Assembly (NCBI GenBank): GCA_011523845.1
Contig: WTFV01000100.1
Location: forward strand, 1-64,000
From: Acidobacteriota bacterium
GTDB taxonomy: Bacteria; Acidobacteriota; Vicinamibacteria; Vicinamibacterales; UBA8438
Direction of reading: 5' to 3'
Length of the DNA: 64,000 bases
Part shown: one piece after another, positions 15,642 to 24,901 of the stretch
Layout: each line of letters begins with the position of its first letter
Numbering within the stretch: the stretch's first letter is position 1
Made by a program: the position numbers and the translations under genes
Notes under the pieces: model-generated
Told to the model about the DNA's origin: nothing
The model's database searches: none
What the model saw: only the letters and a program-made list of their open reading frames with translations

Positions 15642-15911
15642 ATGGCGCGAACACCCATGTGGCGGCGGTATCTGCGGTTCTGGGGCTCCGACGTGCGCGC
15701 GGACGTCGACACCGAACTCGACTTCCACATGCGCGAGCTCACCGAGCGGCTCGTGCGGGAAGGCCGTGACCCCGGGGAGGCCGGGGCGGAGGCGGCGCGG
15801 CGCTTCGGCGACTACGCGCGGGTCGAGGCGGCGTGCGTCGATATCGACCGGGGCTGGGAGCGGCAGCGACGCTGGCGCCAACTTCTCGCGGATCTGTGGC
15901 AGGATCTCTGG
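15642..15911 (+). pseudogene. ADOP permease, N-terminal stub
   Basis: From ATG 15642 the frame encodes the helical N-terminal domain that distinguishes ADOP permeases: WRRYLRFWGSDVRADVDTELDFHMRE, a GEAGAEAARRFGD repeat, and WERQRRWRQLLADLWQDL. Intact members continue directly with an RYALR... membrane segment. Here the sequence changes to unrelated residues after WQDL, near 15911, and an opposite-strand toxin gene begins about 80 bp later. The rest of the permease was not found before the helicase gene. The breakpoint coincides with the inserted VapBC-MazEF block. Confidence 0.75.
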
Positions 15912-15992
15912 GACGCAGATGACGGCGCGGCGTGTGGTGCTCGAACGAGCGGGGTCTTCGTGCCGCGGGCGCTCTGGTACGCCGCCAGCGGG

Positions 15993-16400
15993 TCACGAGA
16001 ACGGATCCACGATCTCGACGCCGCTCGCTTCGAAGTCCCGCCGATTGCGGGTGGCCAGCACGTATCCGTTCGCAAGGGCCGTCGCCGCGATGAGACTGTC
16101 CTTGATCTGCATCGGCTTGCCGAGTGCCCGGAGATGCGCCAGCAGCTCTGCCCAGCGGAGCCCCGTGTCCGGATCCCAGGACACGCAGTGCACGCGCTGC
16201 CTGACGCCGTCGAACCACCGTTGGAGACGCTGGCGACGCGGTCCGGACGCCAGCAGGAGAATGCCGAAGCGCACCTCGCCGAGAATGATCGGATCGACCG
16301 CCAGACGGCGCTCGTTGTCGCGCAACCAGTCGACTACGCGCGGATTGGGCGTTCGCTTCGTTGGCTCGGACAGGACGTTGGCGTCGACCAGGTACGTCAC
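15993..16400 (-). CDS. vapC: VapC toxin, PIN-domain ribonuclease
   Basis: A 135-residue PIN domain of the FitB/VapC class: MTYLVDANVLSEPTKRTPNP (catalytic Asp6), IILGEVRFGILLL (catalytic Glu), MQIKDSLIAATALANG (third acid) and VLATRNRRDFEASGVEIVDPF (fourth acid). All four acidic positions are present, so it should be active. Its ATG overlaps the antitoxin stop by 4 bp (ATGA). It lies opposite to and just beyond the truncated ADOP gene, consistent with arrival as a mobile module. Confidence 0.9.
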   Translation of the reverse strand: MTYLVDANVLSEPTKRTPNPRVVDWLRDNERRLAVDPIILGEVRFGILLLASGPRRQRLQRWFDGVRQRVHCVSWDPDTGLRWAELLAHLRALGKPMQIKDSLIAATALANGYVLATRNRRDFEASGVEIVDPFS

Positions 16401-16639
16401 GACCGCGGCTCGATGGACAGTGTCGACTCCGACGGGAGCGGCTCGAACCAGTCTTTCTCCGGGCAGGCGAGCAACGCATCCACCAGCCCCTGGTTCCTCG
16501 GCGGCTCGGTCAGCACGAGACGGTACTCACCGTGCTCGATGCGCTCGATCTCGAATGTCTGGCCCGGTTGGATGCCATCCTGCCGGCGCAACTCGGCGGG
16601 CAACACGATCTGGCCCTTCGAGGAGATCGTACTCTTCAT
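16397..16639 (-). CDS. vapB: AbrB/MazE-fold antitoxin of VapC
   Basis: An 80-residue protein with a swapped-hairpin AbrB DNA-binding domain: MKSTISSKGQIVLPAELRRQDGI, then GQTFEIERIEHGEYRLVL. The C-terminal tail (ALLACPEKDWFEPLPSES) matches the toxin-neutralising tail of antitoxins partnered with FitB-like VapC. It is the first gene of the pair. A perfect palindrome sits 5 bases before its start codon and is the likely operator. Confidence 0.88.
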   Translation of the reverse strand: MKSTISSKGQIVLPAELRRQDGIQPGQTFEIERIEHGEYRLVLTEPPRNQGLVDALLACPEKDWFEPLPSESTLSIEPRS

Positions 16640-16643
16640 GGCG

Positions 16644-16660
16644 GTAAGATAGCATCTTAC
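16644..16660. promoter_or_regulatory. Perfect palindromic operator candidate of vapBC
   Basis: GTAAGAT, AGC, ATCTTAC: a perfect inverted repeat with 7-base arms, ending five bases upstream of the AbrB-type antitoxin start. AbrB-fold antitoxins autorepress at such symmetric sites overlapping the promoter. It is AT-rich against a GC-rich background. Function is inferred. Confidence 0.6.
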
Positions 16661-16671
16661 GCTCGTCGACG

Positions 16672-16986
16672 TCAGTCGAAATCCAGGGCGAACAGAAGCG
16701 CCGCACGGACTTGTTCCAGCACCGTCCGGGAAACCGAGCCGACGAATCGCCGCAGGCCGGCCTTCGGGACCGTGATTACGTGGTGCAGGTTGATCGCGGA
16801 ACTGCTCTTCAGGCCGCTTTCGACCCCGACGACCACTTCCGACGGCACACCGCGAATCGTGCGGGTGAGGGGCGCGACGGTGACGCGGTTCAGGACCGGA
16901 ATCATGTCGGAGCGGGTCAGCAGCAGCACCGGGCGCAGCTTGTCCGGCGGAGCGAACCGGAACATCCAGATCTCTCCGCGCGTCAC
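16672..16986 (-). CDS. mazF: MazF-family toxin, mRNA interferase
   Basis: A 104-residue protein from a GTG at 16986. It has the MazF/PemK fold signature: TRGEIWMFRFAPPDKLRPVLLLTR, VTVAPLTRTIRGVPSEVVVG, SAINLHHVITVPKAGLRRFVGSV, and an ALLFALDFD ending. MazF cuts single-stranded RNA to arrest growth. It is complete, unlike the related frameshifted copy at 1054-1378. The start codon overlaps the antitoxin stop (GTGA). Confidence 0.9.
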   Translation of the reverse strand: MTRGEIWMFRFAPPDKLRPVLLLTRSDMIPVLNRVTVAPLTRTIRGVPSEVVVGVESGLKSSSAINLHHVITVPKAGLRRFVGSVSRTVLEQVRAALLFALDFD

Positions 16987-17258
16987 CAGTCGTCTCCGTC
17001 GTCGGGATCCGGCCGCTCTCGCATCGCGACCGCCTGAGCGGCGATGAGTCCATCGAATTCGTCCGGGCGCACCGGATGCGCCTCGTACCCGGCCCGGTCC
17101 CTGGCGACCATCTGGCGGCGTCGCTGGCCGTCGAGCCACTCCTGCAGCGCAACGCGAAACAGTTCCGACCGCGTCTTCCGCACACGCCGTGCCGCGCGAT
17201 CCAGATGTCCGAGCAAGGGCTCGTCTATGGTTATCGATATTGTTTTCATATTGTTCAT
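16983..17258 (-). CDS. mazE: Ribbon-helix-helix antitoxin of MazF
   Basis: A 91-residue protein: MNNMKTISITIDEPLLGHLDRAARRVRKTRSELFRVALQEWL is a ribbon-helix-helix DNA-binding domain. The acidic tail (GYEAHPVRPDEFDGLIAAQ, then a Pro-Asp-Asp-Gly-Asp end) neutralises the toxin. It is the first gene of the pair, 4-bp overlapped with mazF. An AT-rich stretch upstream (ATAGATGAACAATATG on the minus strand) carries its start region. Confidence 0.88.
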   Translation of the reverse strand: MNNMKTISITIDEPLLGHLDRAARRVRKTRSELFRVALQEWLDGQRRRQMVARDRAGYEAHPVRPDEFDGLIAAQAVAMRERPDPDDGDDW

Positions 17259-17437
17259 CTATTGTAGGCGGTCTCGTTGCGGCCGACAAACGCACACGTC
17301 TGCGTCGTCGGACGCGAGGGCTGCGCCGGGGGAACACTCACGTCCGGGCGCGCACGCCGGCGACCTCCAGGAGCGGACGTGTACAATTGATTCGACCACC
17401 AGACGGCGTCGAACCCGACGGATACCACGAACAGCCA

Positions 17438-18934
17438 TTGACCACACCGACCCCGACGGCACTGCAACCCACCCTCGACGAACCGCAGGATTCCCTTCCG
17501 GAAGTCTCGATAGACCAGCTTCCCGACCGGCTCAGGGAGGCGGTCGCGCGTCCCGGCTGGACATCGCTGATGCCGGTCCAGAGCCAGGCGATCCCGTACC
17601 TGCTGGCGGGCCGCGACCTCGTGATCCAGGCGCGCACCGGGAGCGGCAAGACGGCCGCGTTCCTGCTGCCGATGCTGGAGCGGCTCGATTCTGCCGCCGA
17701 TCGCACGCAGGCGCTGGTGCTGGTGCCGACCCGCGAGCTCGCCCGGCAGGTGCAGCACGACGCCGAGCTGCTGTGGGGCGACAGCGGCTTCCGCACGGTC
17801 GCGGTCTACGGCGGCGTCGGCTACGGCCCGCAGATCGACGCGCTGACGGCGGGCGCGCACCTCGTGGTCGCCACCCCGGGCCGCGCCCTCGACCACCTGC
17901 TGCGCCGGACGTTCACGCTCGATCACCTGTCGATGCTCGTCTTCGACGAGGCCGACCGGATGTTGTCGATGGGGTTCTACCCCGACATGAAGCAGGTGCA
18001 GGCCTACCTGCCGGACCGGTCGATCCACACGACCATGTTCTCGGCCACGTTTCCCGCGTCGGTCATGCGGACGGCGCGCGAGTTCATCCCCGAGCCGGAG
18101 TTCCTGACCCTCAGCCGCGACCACGTCCATGTCACCGACACGGAGCACATCGCCTATACCGTGCCCCCGATGGAGAAGGACCGCGCCCTGGTTCGGATCA
18201 TCGAGGTCGAGAACCCGTCGTCGGCGTTCATCTTCTGCAACACGAAGTCCAACGTGCACTACGTCACGGTGGTGCTGCAGCGCTTCGGCTACGACGCGGA
18301 CGAGCTGAGCGCGGACCGCTCGCAGGCCGACCGCGAGCGGATCCTCAAGCGCGTGCGCGCCGGGACGTTGCGTTTCCTCGTCGCCACCGACGTCGCGAGC
18401 CGCGGGCTGGACATTCCGGAGCTGTCGCACGTCATCCAGTACGAGCCGCCCGAGGATGCCGAGGACTACATCCACCGCGCCGGCCGGACCGGCCGGGCCG
18501 GGGCGGCGGGGGTGGCGCTGTCGCTGGTGAGCGAGGCCGAGACGCTGGCGCTCGATCAGATCGCGAAGCGCTACGGCGTGGAATTCCAGCAGCGTCAGGT
18601 GCCGAGCGACGAGGACGTGGCCGCCGTCGTGGCCGAGCGGCTGACGACGTTGCTCGAGGCCCGGTTACGGGATCGGGACGCCTTGAAGACGGAGCGGAGC
18701 CAGCGCTTCATTCCTCTCGCGCGGGAGCTCGCGGAGAACGAGGACGAGTCGAAGATCATCGCGATGCTGCTCGACGACTACTACCAGCAGACCCTCCACG
18801 CGCCCCCCGGCGAGCCAGCGCAGGCCGCGGCACCCTCGGCGCCGCCGGACAAGGGCGGCGCCGGCGGGTCGTCGGGTCGTCCCAAGCGGCGGCCGCGGCG
18901 CCGGTCCCGGCGCGGACCCCGCTCCGGCCGGTAG
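17438..18934 (+). CDS. DEAD-box ATP-dependent RNA helicase
   Basis: About 498 residues with all helicase motifs: the Q-motif region (SLMPVQSQAIP), motif I ARTGSGKT, PTRELA (Ia), TPGR (Ib), motif II DEAD, motif III SAT, VATDVASRGLDIP (V) and HRAGRTGRAG (VI). A basic low-complexity tail (RPKRRPRRRSRRGPRSGR) probably binds RNA. It belongs to the RhlE/CshA group that remodels RNA in degradation or ribosome assembly. The start is uncertain: I chose a TTG at 17438, where family-like sequence begins. The open frame extends to 17189 but overlaps the mazE promoter region there. Confidence 0.9.
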   Translation: MTTPTPTALQPTLDEPQDSLPEVSIDQLPDRLREAVARPGWTSLMPVQSQAIPYLLAGRDLVIQARTGSGKTAAFLLPMLERLDSAADRTQALVLVPTRELARQVQHDAELLWGDSGFRTVAVYGGVGYGPQIDALTAGAHLVVATPGRALDHLLRRTFTLDHLSMLVFDEADRMLSMGFYPDMKQVQAYLPDRSIHTTMFSATFPASVMRTAREFIPEPEFLTLSRDHVHVTDTEHIAYTVPPMEKDRALVRIIEVENPSSAFIFCNTKSNVHYVTVVLQRFGYDADELSADRSQADRERILKRVRAGTLRFLVATDVASRGLDIPELSHVIQYEPPEDAEDYIHRAGRTGRAGAAGVALSLVSEAETLALDQIAKRYGVEFQQRQVPSDEDVAAVVAERLTTLLEARLRDRDALKTERSQRFIPLARELAENEDESKIIAMLLDDYYQQTLHAPPGEPAQAAAPSAPPDKGGAGGSSGRPKRRPRRRSRRGPRSGR

Positions 18935-18998
18935 CCGCCGTCGCGGACGGTGGTGAGACTACTTGCGCCGGCGAGCGCCAGCCCCTCCGGTCGGCACA

Positions 18999-19027
18999 CC
19001 GACAGGCCGGCCGGGACAAGATAGAAT
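18999..19027 (+). promoter_or_regulatory. Candidate promoter of ahcY
   Basis: CCGACA at 18999, a 17-base spacer, then TAGAAT at 19022, about 70 bases before the ahcY start. No S-adenosylhomocysteine riboswitch core was recognised in the leader. Confidence 0.35.
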
Positions 19028-19096
19028 CGACAGTTCGGTGGCGCGGGTCCGCCCCCGTGCCGTCCACCCGCCACGGACGTTCGAAGGAGAAGATGG

Positions 19097-20599
<1,503 letters not shown>

Positions 20600-20647
20600 G
20601 GAACACGTCGCGCAGAGCCGCATACGCGGGCGCCGCCGCGTCGGACG

Positions 20648-20884
20648 GTGGAGGAACGGAATCTGATTCGGGGGACGATAGGAATTTCACGCCATCGCGA
20701 AGAAATCCTGAAGGAGTTGAAAAGGAGCGTCTTTGAGAGGCACACGATATCCGGGCGGGCGTCGACGGGCTACAACGTCAGCGAGAGGGTCGTTGCGGAA
20801 GTTAGGTTCTATGCCGACAACAACGTCTTTACGGGTTCCATTCAGACGGCATATGAGCGGCTCTTGGAGCGACTCAAACTCTGA
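20648..20884 (+). CDS. Small protein of unknown function
   Basis: A 78-residue frame from a GTG; I do not recognise a family. The middle reads ILKELKRSVFERHTISGRASTGYNVSERVVAEVRFYADNNVF, a plausible mixed helix-strand protein without low-complexity bias. Base composition is less GC-rich than the neighbours. It lies between ahcY and a convergent fic gene. A minus-strand frame over the same bases is less protein-like. Existence is uncertain. Confidence 0.4.
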   Translation: MEERNLIRGTIGISRHREEILKELKRSVFERHTISGRASTGYNVSERVVAEVRFYADNNVFTGSIQTAYERLLERLKL

Positions 20885-20925
20885 GTCGGTGAAGAGATCG
20901 TCCACGTATTGGTAGAGCAATGGTG

Positions 20926-22035
20926 CTATCGATACGCGATGAACTCGTGCGGCTCCTCGGTCAGGAGTTGGAGCAGCTTCGGGTGGAAGAAGAGCCTTTC
21001 GCGCCCCAGGCGCCGGTCGCGGAGGACGCCGATTTCCACCAGGGCGTGTAGATAGCGCGAGGCCGTCTGGCGTCCCGCGATGTCAGCGTCGACCAGATCG
21101 GCGATCCGGCAGTACGGCTGCTCGAACAGCAGATCGATCAACGAGGGCCGGTAGGTCTTGGGAGCGTGTTCCCGCACGAAGCGTTCGGTCTCGTCGCGGA
21201 GACGAAGGACGGCTTCAATCTTGGTTGTCGTCCAGGTCGCGGTTTCCTCGACCCCCTGCAGCATGTAGAGCAGCCAGGGTTCCCAGGCGCTGGCGCGGGT
21301 GACGTCGAGCAGCAGTCGGTAGTACTCGGCCCGGTGGGCGATTATGTGGCGGCTCAGGTACAGGATGGGGCGCGAAAGGAGTCCCTGCTCCACGAGGAAG
21401 AGCGTGTTCAGCACGCGTCCCGTGCGGCCGTTACCATCGGTGAACGGGTGGATCGCCTCGAACTGGTAGTGCGCGGCGGCCATGCGGACCAGCGGATCGA
21501 CGTCGTCGGCGCGGTGCAGGAAGTCCTCCCAGTTGGCGAGCAACTCTCTGATTCGCGTTTCCCCGACTGGGGGCGTATAGACGATGCCCGTTGGTCCGGC
21601 GATCACGGTTCCCGGGTCGCGCCGCACGTGCATCGGAGTTCCCTTGATCCGGCTGCACACGCGCTCCACGGTCTCCGCGCCGAGGGGGCTGGCCTTCAGT
21701 CCGGCGAATCCTTCGAGCAGGGCGGTGCGGTAGCGTAGCGCCTCCCGGGTTGCCGGGTCGGCGGCCTCCTGCGCTCGCAGATGGCGGAACATCGTGTCCG
21801 CGCTGGTGACGATGTTCTCGATCTCCGAGCTCGCCTGCGCCTCCAGCAGCGGCAGGCTGATCTCCAGCATCCCGGGATTCGGAATCTGATCGGCGGCGCG
21901 GTTCAGGTCTGCCAGCGCCGCTCGGGCCGTGACGCACTGCTTCAGGACGGGTTTCGTCTCCAGGTCGACCGCGGGGGGCAGCTCCGGCAGGGCGTTGTGC
22001 GGTCGCTGCGGATGCCAGGGGCGAGTGCTATTCAT
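20926..22035 (-). CDS. Fic family AMP-transferase, class II (autoinhibited)
   Basis: A 369-residue protein. The Fic active-site motif HPFTDGNGRTGR is complete, with the catalytic His first and the Mg-binding Asp in DGN. Upstream, SSEIEN fits the (S/T)xxxE(G/N) inhibitory helix of class II Fic proteins, in which the Glu blocks ATP. A Fic N-terminal region (PALPEL..VLKQCVTARAALADLNRAA) precedes it and a winged-helix-like C-terminal domain follows (YRPSLIDLLFEQPYCRIADLVD). It should AMPylate a target protein, unknown here, once inhibition is released. The ATG at 22035 is chosen because family-like sequence begins there. Confidence 0.9.
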   Translation of the reverse strand: MNSTRPWHPQRPHNALPELPPAVDLETKPVLKQCVTARAALADLNRAADQIPNPGMLEISLPLLEAQASSEIENIVTSADTMFRHLRAQEAADPATREALRYRTALLEGFAGLKASPLGAETVERVCSRIKGTPMHVRRDPGTVIAGPTGIVYTPPVGETRIRELLANWEDFLHRADDVDPLVRMAAAHYQFEAIHPFTDGNGRTGRVLNTLFLVEQGLLSRPILYLSRHIIAHRAEYYRLLLDVTRASAWEPWLLYMLQGVEETATWTTTKIEAVLRLRDETERFVREHAPKTYRPSLIDLLFEQPYCRIADLVDADIAGRQTASRYLHALVEIGVLRDRRLGRERLFFHPKLLQLLTEEPHEFIAYR

Positions 22036-22208
22036 GTTTACGGAATTGCTTTTTTTCGACACGTCTCCAGGATATGTCGACGAAATCACCATGTCCAACT
22101 TCCGTCCGGAAGGCGCTGTTTCGAGAACGGGACGACGCGAGCGCGTCGTCGGGCAGGCCCACGTTGGCCGCTCCACGCGGTCAGCGTCGGTCGTAGAACG
22201 GCGCGAGC

Positions 22209-24836
22209 GTGGATCGCATCGATTCGTACCCCGCCTGCTATGCTCGCGCGGTGACCGGACTCGGCGCCATCGGCCTGGCAGCGTTCCGTCGCGCGGTCAT
22301 CCTCCGCCGGCAGCCCGGCGGCCTGGAGGCGCTGCACGTCGCCGGCCTGTGGGCGGTGGCGGTCGCGCAACCGCTCCTCGATCTCCTCGGCCGCAACCCC
22401 GAGTTCCTCGTCGCCCACGACACGCGCTGGACCGACCTGCCGGCACTGCTGATTGCGCTCTGCGTGGCCGGTCCCGCGTGCTGTCTGCTCGCCACCAGGC
22501 TGTGCCACCGTGTCGGCCCTCGATCGCATGCGCTGGCCACCGGGATCGTGATCGGGACGCTGGCGGCGACGGTCGCGCTCACTGCCATCAAGCTGGCGGC
22601 CGACTGGAGCCGGGACGCGTCGTTCGGCGTCGCCGCGGCCTGCGGGCTGCTGGCCGGCGGTGGTTACTTCTGGTCGGCGGCGGCGCGTTCGTTCGTCACG
22701 TTTCTCTCGCCGGCAGCGATCATCGTGCCGGCGGTGTTCCTGCTGCAGCCGGGGCTCTCGCCGCTGTTGTCGGCGTCCGACTCCGGACGTGCGCGTATCG
22801 ACGAAGTCACCTTCGAGGCAACCCCGCCGATCGTCATTGTGGTGTTCGACCAGCTCCCGCTGGCTTCGCTGCTGAACGGTGCGGGCGAGATCGACCGCAC
22901 GCTCTACCCGCACTTCGCCTCGCTGGGCGACCACGCCACCTGGTTCCGCAACGCCAGCGCGGTCACCGAGTCGACGACGGTCGCCCTGCCGGCAATCGTC
23001 ACGGGCAACTACCCGACGCCCGGACAACTGCCGGTGGCGGCCGACTACCCGGCGAACCTCTTCACCCTGTTCGGCACGCGCTACCGCCTGCACGTCCACG
23101 AGCCGCTGACCGAGCTGTGTTCGCCGCGGCTGTGCGCCATCGACCGGGCGGGCGTGATCGCCTGGCTCGTCCCGGTGCTGAGCGACCTCGCCCTCGTGTT
23201 TCTGCACCACGTGCTTCCCGAAGACGCCACCCGGTCTCTGCCGCCGGTGACGCAGAACTGGAGAGACTTCGCCGCGCCGGGTGCGTTCCTGCGGCGCTGG
23301 AACCTGCGCTGGGACGGCCTGCGGACCCGCGGCCGGCGCGAGACGGCCGACGCGTTCATCGACGCGCTGGCGGCAGCCGGCGAGCCTGTGCTGCACTTCG
23401 CACATTTTCTGCTCCCGCACGAGCCATGGCACTTCCTGCGGACGGGGCAGCGCTTTTCCGCCGAGCGGTTCATGCTCGTCGGCCCCCGCAACGGCGTCTG
23501 GCCCGACGACGAGCGGTCCGTGGCCGTCAGCTACCAGCGGCACCTGCTGCAGGTGCAGTACGTCGACTCGCTGGTCGGTGGGATGGCGGCCCGGCTGCAG
23601 GAAGCGGGAATCTGGGACGACGCGCTCGTCGTGGTCACGTCGGACCACGGCCTGAGCGTGCGCCCGGGGTTCCCCCACCTCCGGCCGACCGCGAGCTCGT
23701 TTGCGGACATCGCCGCGGTGCCGCTCTTCGTCAAGCGGCCGCGGCAGCGGCGGGGCGAGGTGGTCGACGCCAACGTCGAGGTCATCGACATCCTCCCGAC
23801 GCTGGCCGCCGAGGTCGGCGTCGAGCCGCCATGGGAGACCGACGGCGTGAACGTGTTCGCTCCCGATGTTGCCGATCGCACGGGCAAGACGTTGTTCACG
23901 CGGGGCGGCCGGACACGCGTGGACGGACCGGGCAACCTGCACGAGGCACTGATGGAGACCGTTGCCCGCAAGCTCTCCATCTTTCCGGACGGCGACCCGC
24001 TGAACCAGCCGCGCCTGCAGCGTCACGATGCCCTGATCGGCACCCCCGCCGCCGGCATTCGCGGGGAACGAACGGCGGACCTCGACCTCACCCTGGACGC
24101 CCCGTACCTGCTCGACGGCATCGAGCACGGCTCCGACTTCGTGCCTGCCCACCTGACCGGCCGCCTCGTCCTGCCGGAAGACGGCTCGGACCCGCCGCCG
24201 CTGGCGGTTGCGGTCAACGGCGTGGTGGCGGGAATCCCGCTGGTCCATGCGGTGGAAGCCTCCGCACGGCAGGCCAGGTGGCAGACCATCGTCGACCCCC
24301 GACTGCTTCGGCCGGGAAACAACACGGTCGGCGTCTTCGCGGTTCGGGAGCGGCCCGGCGGCGCGTTCGAGCTCGAAGAGGCGTATCGCCTGGATGCCGT
24401 CGGGCCGGAGACTACCGGTGTCAACCTCGCGTCCGAGGAGGTGGCCGCGCGGTTGGGGGTGACCGTATCCGGATTCCATTTGACGGAGCCGTTCGAAGAT
24501 CGCGAGGGGCGCTGGACGGACGGCCGTGGACATCTCTCCGTGCCCATCGATCCGCGGGCGCCCCCGGCGGAGATGGCGGTAAGTGTCCTGATGACGGGCG
24601 GCAGGTCGAAACGCCTGGAGGTGGTCGTGAACGCGTGTCCGTTGTTTGCCGGAACCGTTCGCGGATCGTGGGAGCGGACCTTCGCGCTCGACGCCTGCCC
24701 GCCGGCCGATTCGCCCACCATGGAGATCGTGTTGCTCAGCGACCGGCACAGCCCGGAGACGATCGACGAACGCGTGCTGGGCGTTGCAGTGGGCTCGATA
24801 GAGTTGCGGGGCGGCCCGCGCACCCGGCGGCGGTGA
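22209..24836 (+). CDS. Membrane-bound sulfatase/phosphatase superfamily protein
   Basis: An 875-residue protein. The first about 190 residues contain five or six membrane helices. A sulfatase/LTA-synthase-like alkaline phosphatase domain follows: IVIVVFDQLPL (metal Asp), TESTTVALPAIVTGNYPTP (nucleophile region, Thr/Ser), HFLLPHEPWHF, and VVVTSDHGLSVRPGFPH (metal Asp-His). The C-terminal about 250 residues look like beta-rich carbohydrate-binding modules. The architecture resembles envelope phosphoglycerol or phosphoethanolamine transferases, but the substrate cannot be named. The start is a GTG at 22209; a GTG at 22251 is an alternative. Confidence 0.8.
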   Translation: MDRIDSYPACYARAVTGLGAIGLAAFRRAVILRRQPGGLEALHVAGLWAVAVAQPLLDLLGRNPEFLVAHDTRWTDLPALLIALCVAGPACCLLATRLCHRVGPRSHALATGIVIGTLAATVALTAIKLAADWSRDASFGVAAACGLLAGGGYFWSAAARSFVTFLSPAAIIVPAVFLLQPGLSPLLSASDSGRARIDEVTFEATPPIVIVVFDQLPLASLLNGAGEIDRTLYPHFASLGDHATWFRNASAVTESTTVALPAIVTGNYPTPGQLPVAADYPANLFTLFGTRYRLHVHEPLTELCSPRLCAIDRAGVIAWLVPVLSDLALVFLHHVLPEDATRSLPPVTQNWRDFAAPGAFLRRWNLRWDGLRTRGRRETADAFIDALAAAGEPVLHFAHFLLPHEPWHFLRTGQRFSAERFMLVGPRNGVWPDDERSVAVSYQRHLLQVQYVDSLVGGMAARLQEAGIWDDALVVVTSDHGLSVRPGFPHLRPTASSFADIAAVPLFVKRPRQRRGEVVDANVEVIDILPTLAAEVGVEPPWETDGVNVFAPDVADRTGKTLFTRGGRTRVDGPGNLHEALMETVARKLSIFPDGDPLNQPRLQRHDALIGTPAAGIRGERTADLDLTLDAPYLLDGIEHGSDFVPAHLTGRLVLPEDGSDPPPLAVAVNGVVAGIPLVHAVEASARQARWQTIVDPRLLRPGNNTVGVFAVRERPGGAFELEEAYRLDAVGPETTGVNLASEEVAARLGVTVSGFHLTEPFEDREGRWTDGRGHLSVPIDPRAPPAEMAVSVLMTGGRSKRLEVVVNACPLFAGTVRGSWERTFALDACPPADSPTMEIVLLSDRHSPETIDERVLGVAVGSIELRGGPRTRRR

Positions 24837-24901
24837 ACGCCTTGCCCGCGGTCGGCCTCGCCGTCGACTTCCGGGTCCGCCCTCTTGCCCGGGGAATGCA
24901 G

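Noticed and set aside
15905..16652. ADOP gene continuing through 16652 on the + strand
   Set aside because: After 15911 the + frame is the antisense of VapC/VapB and has no permease features.
18935..19096. S-adenosylhomocysteine riboswitch upstream of ahcY
   Set aside because: The conserved GAGGAGCGCUGC-like core is not seen in the leader.
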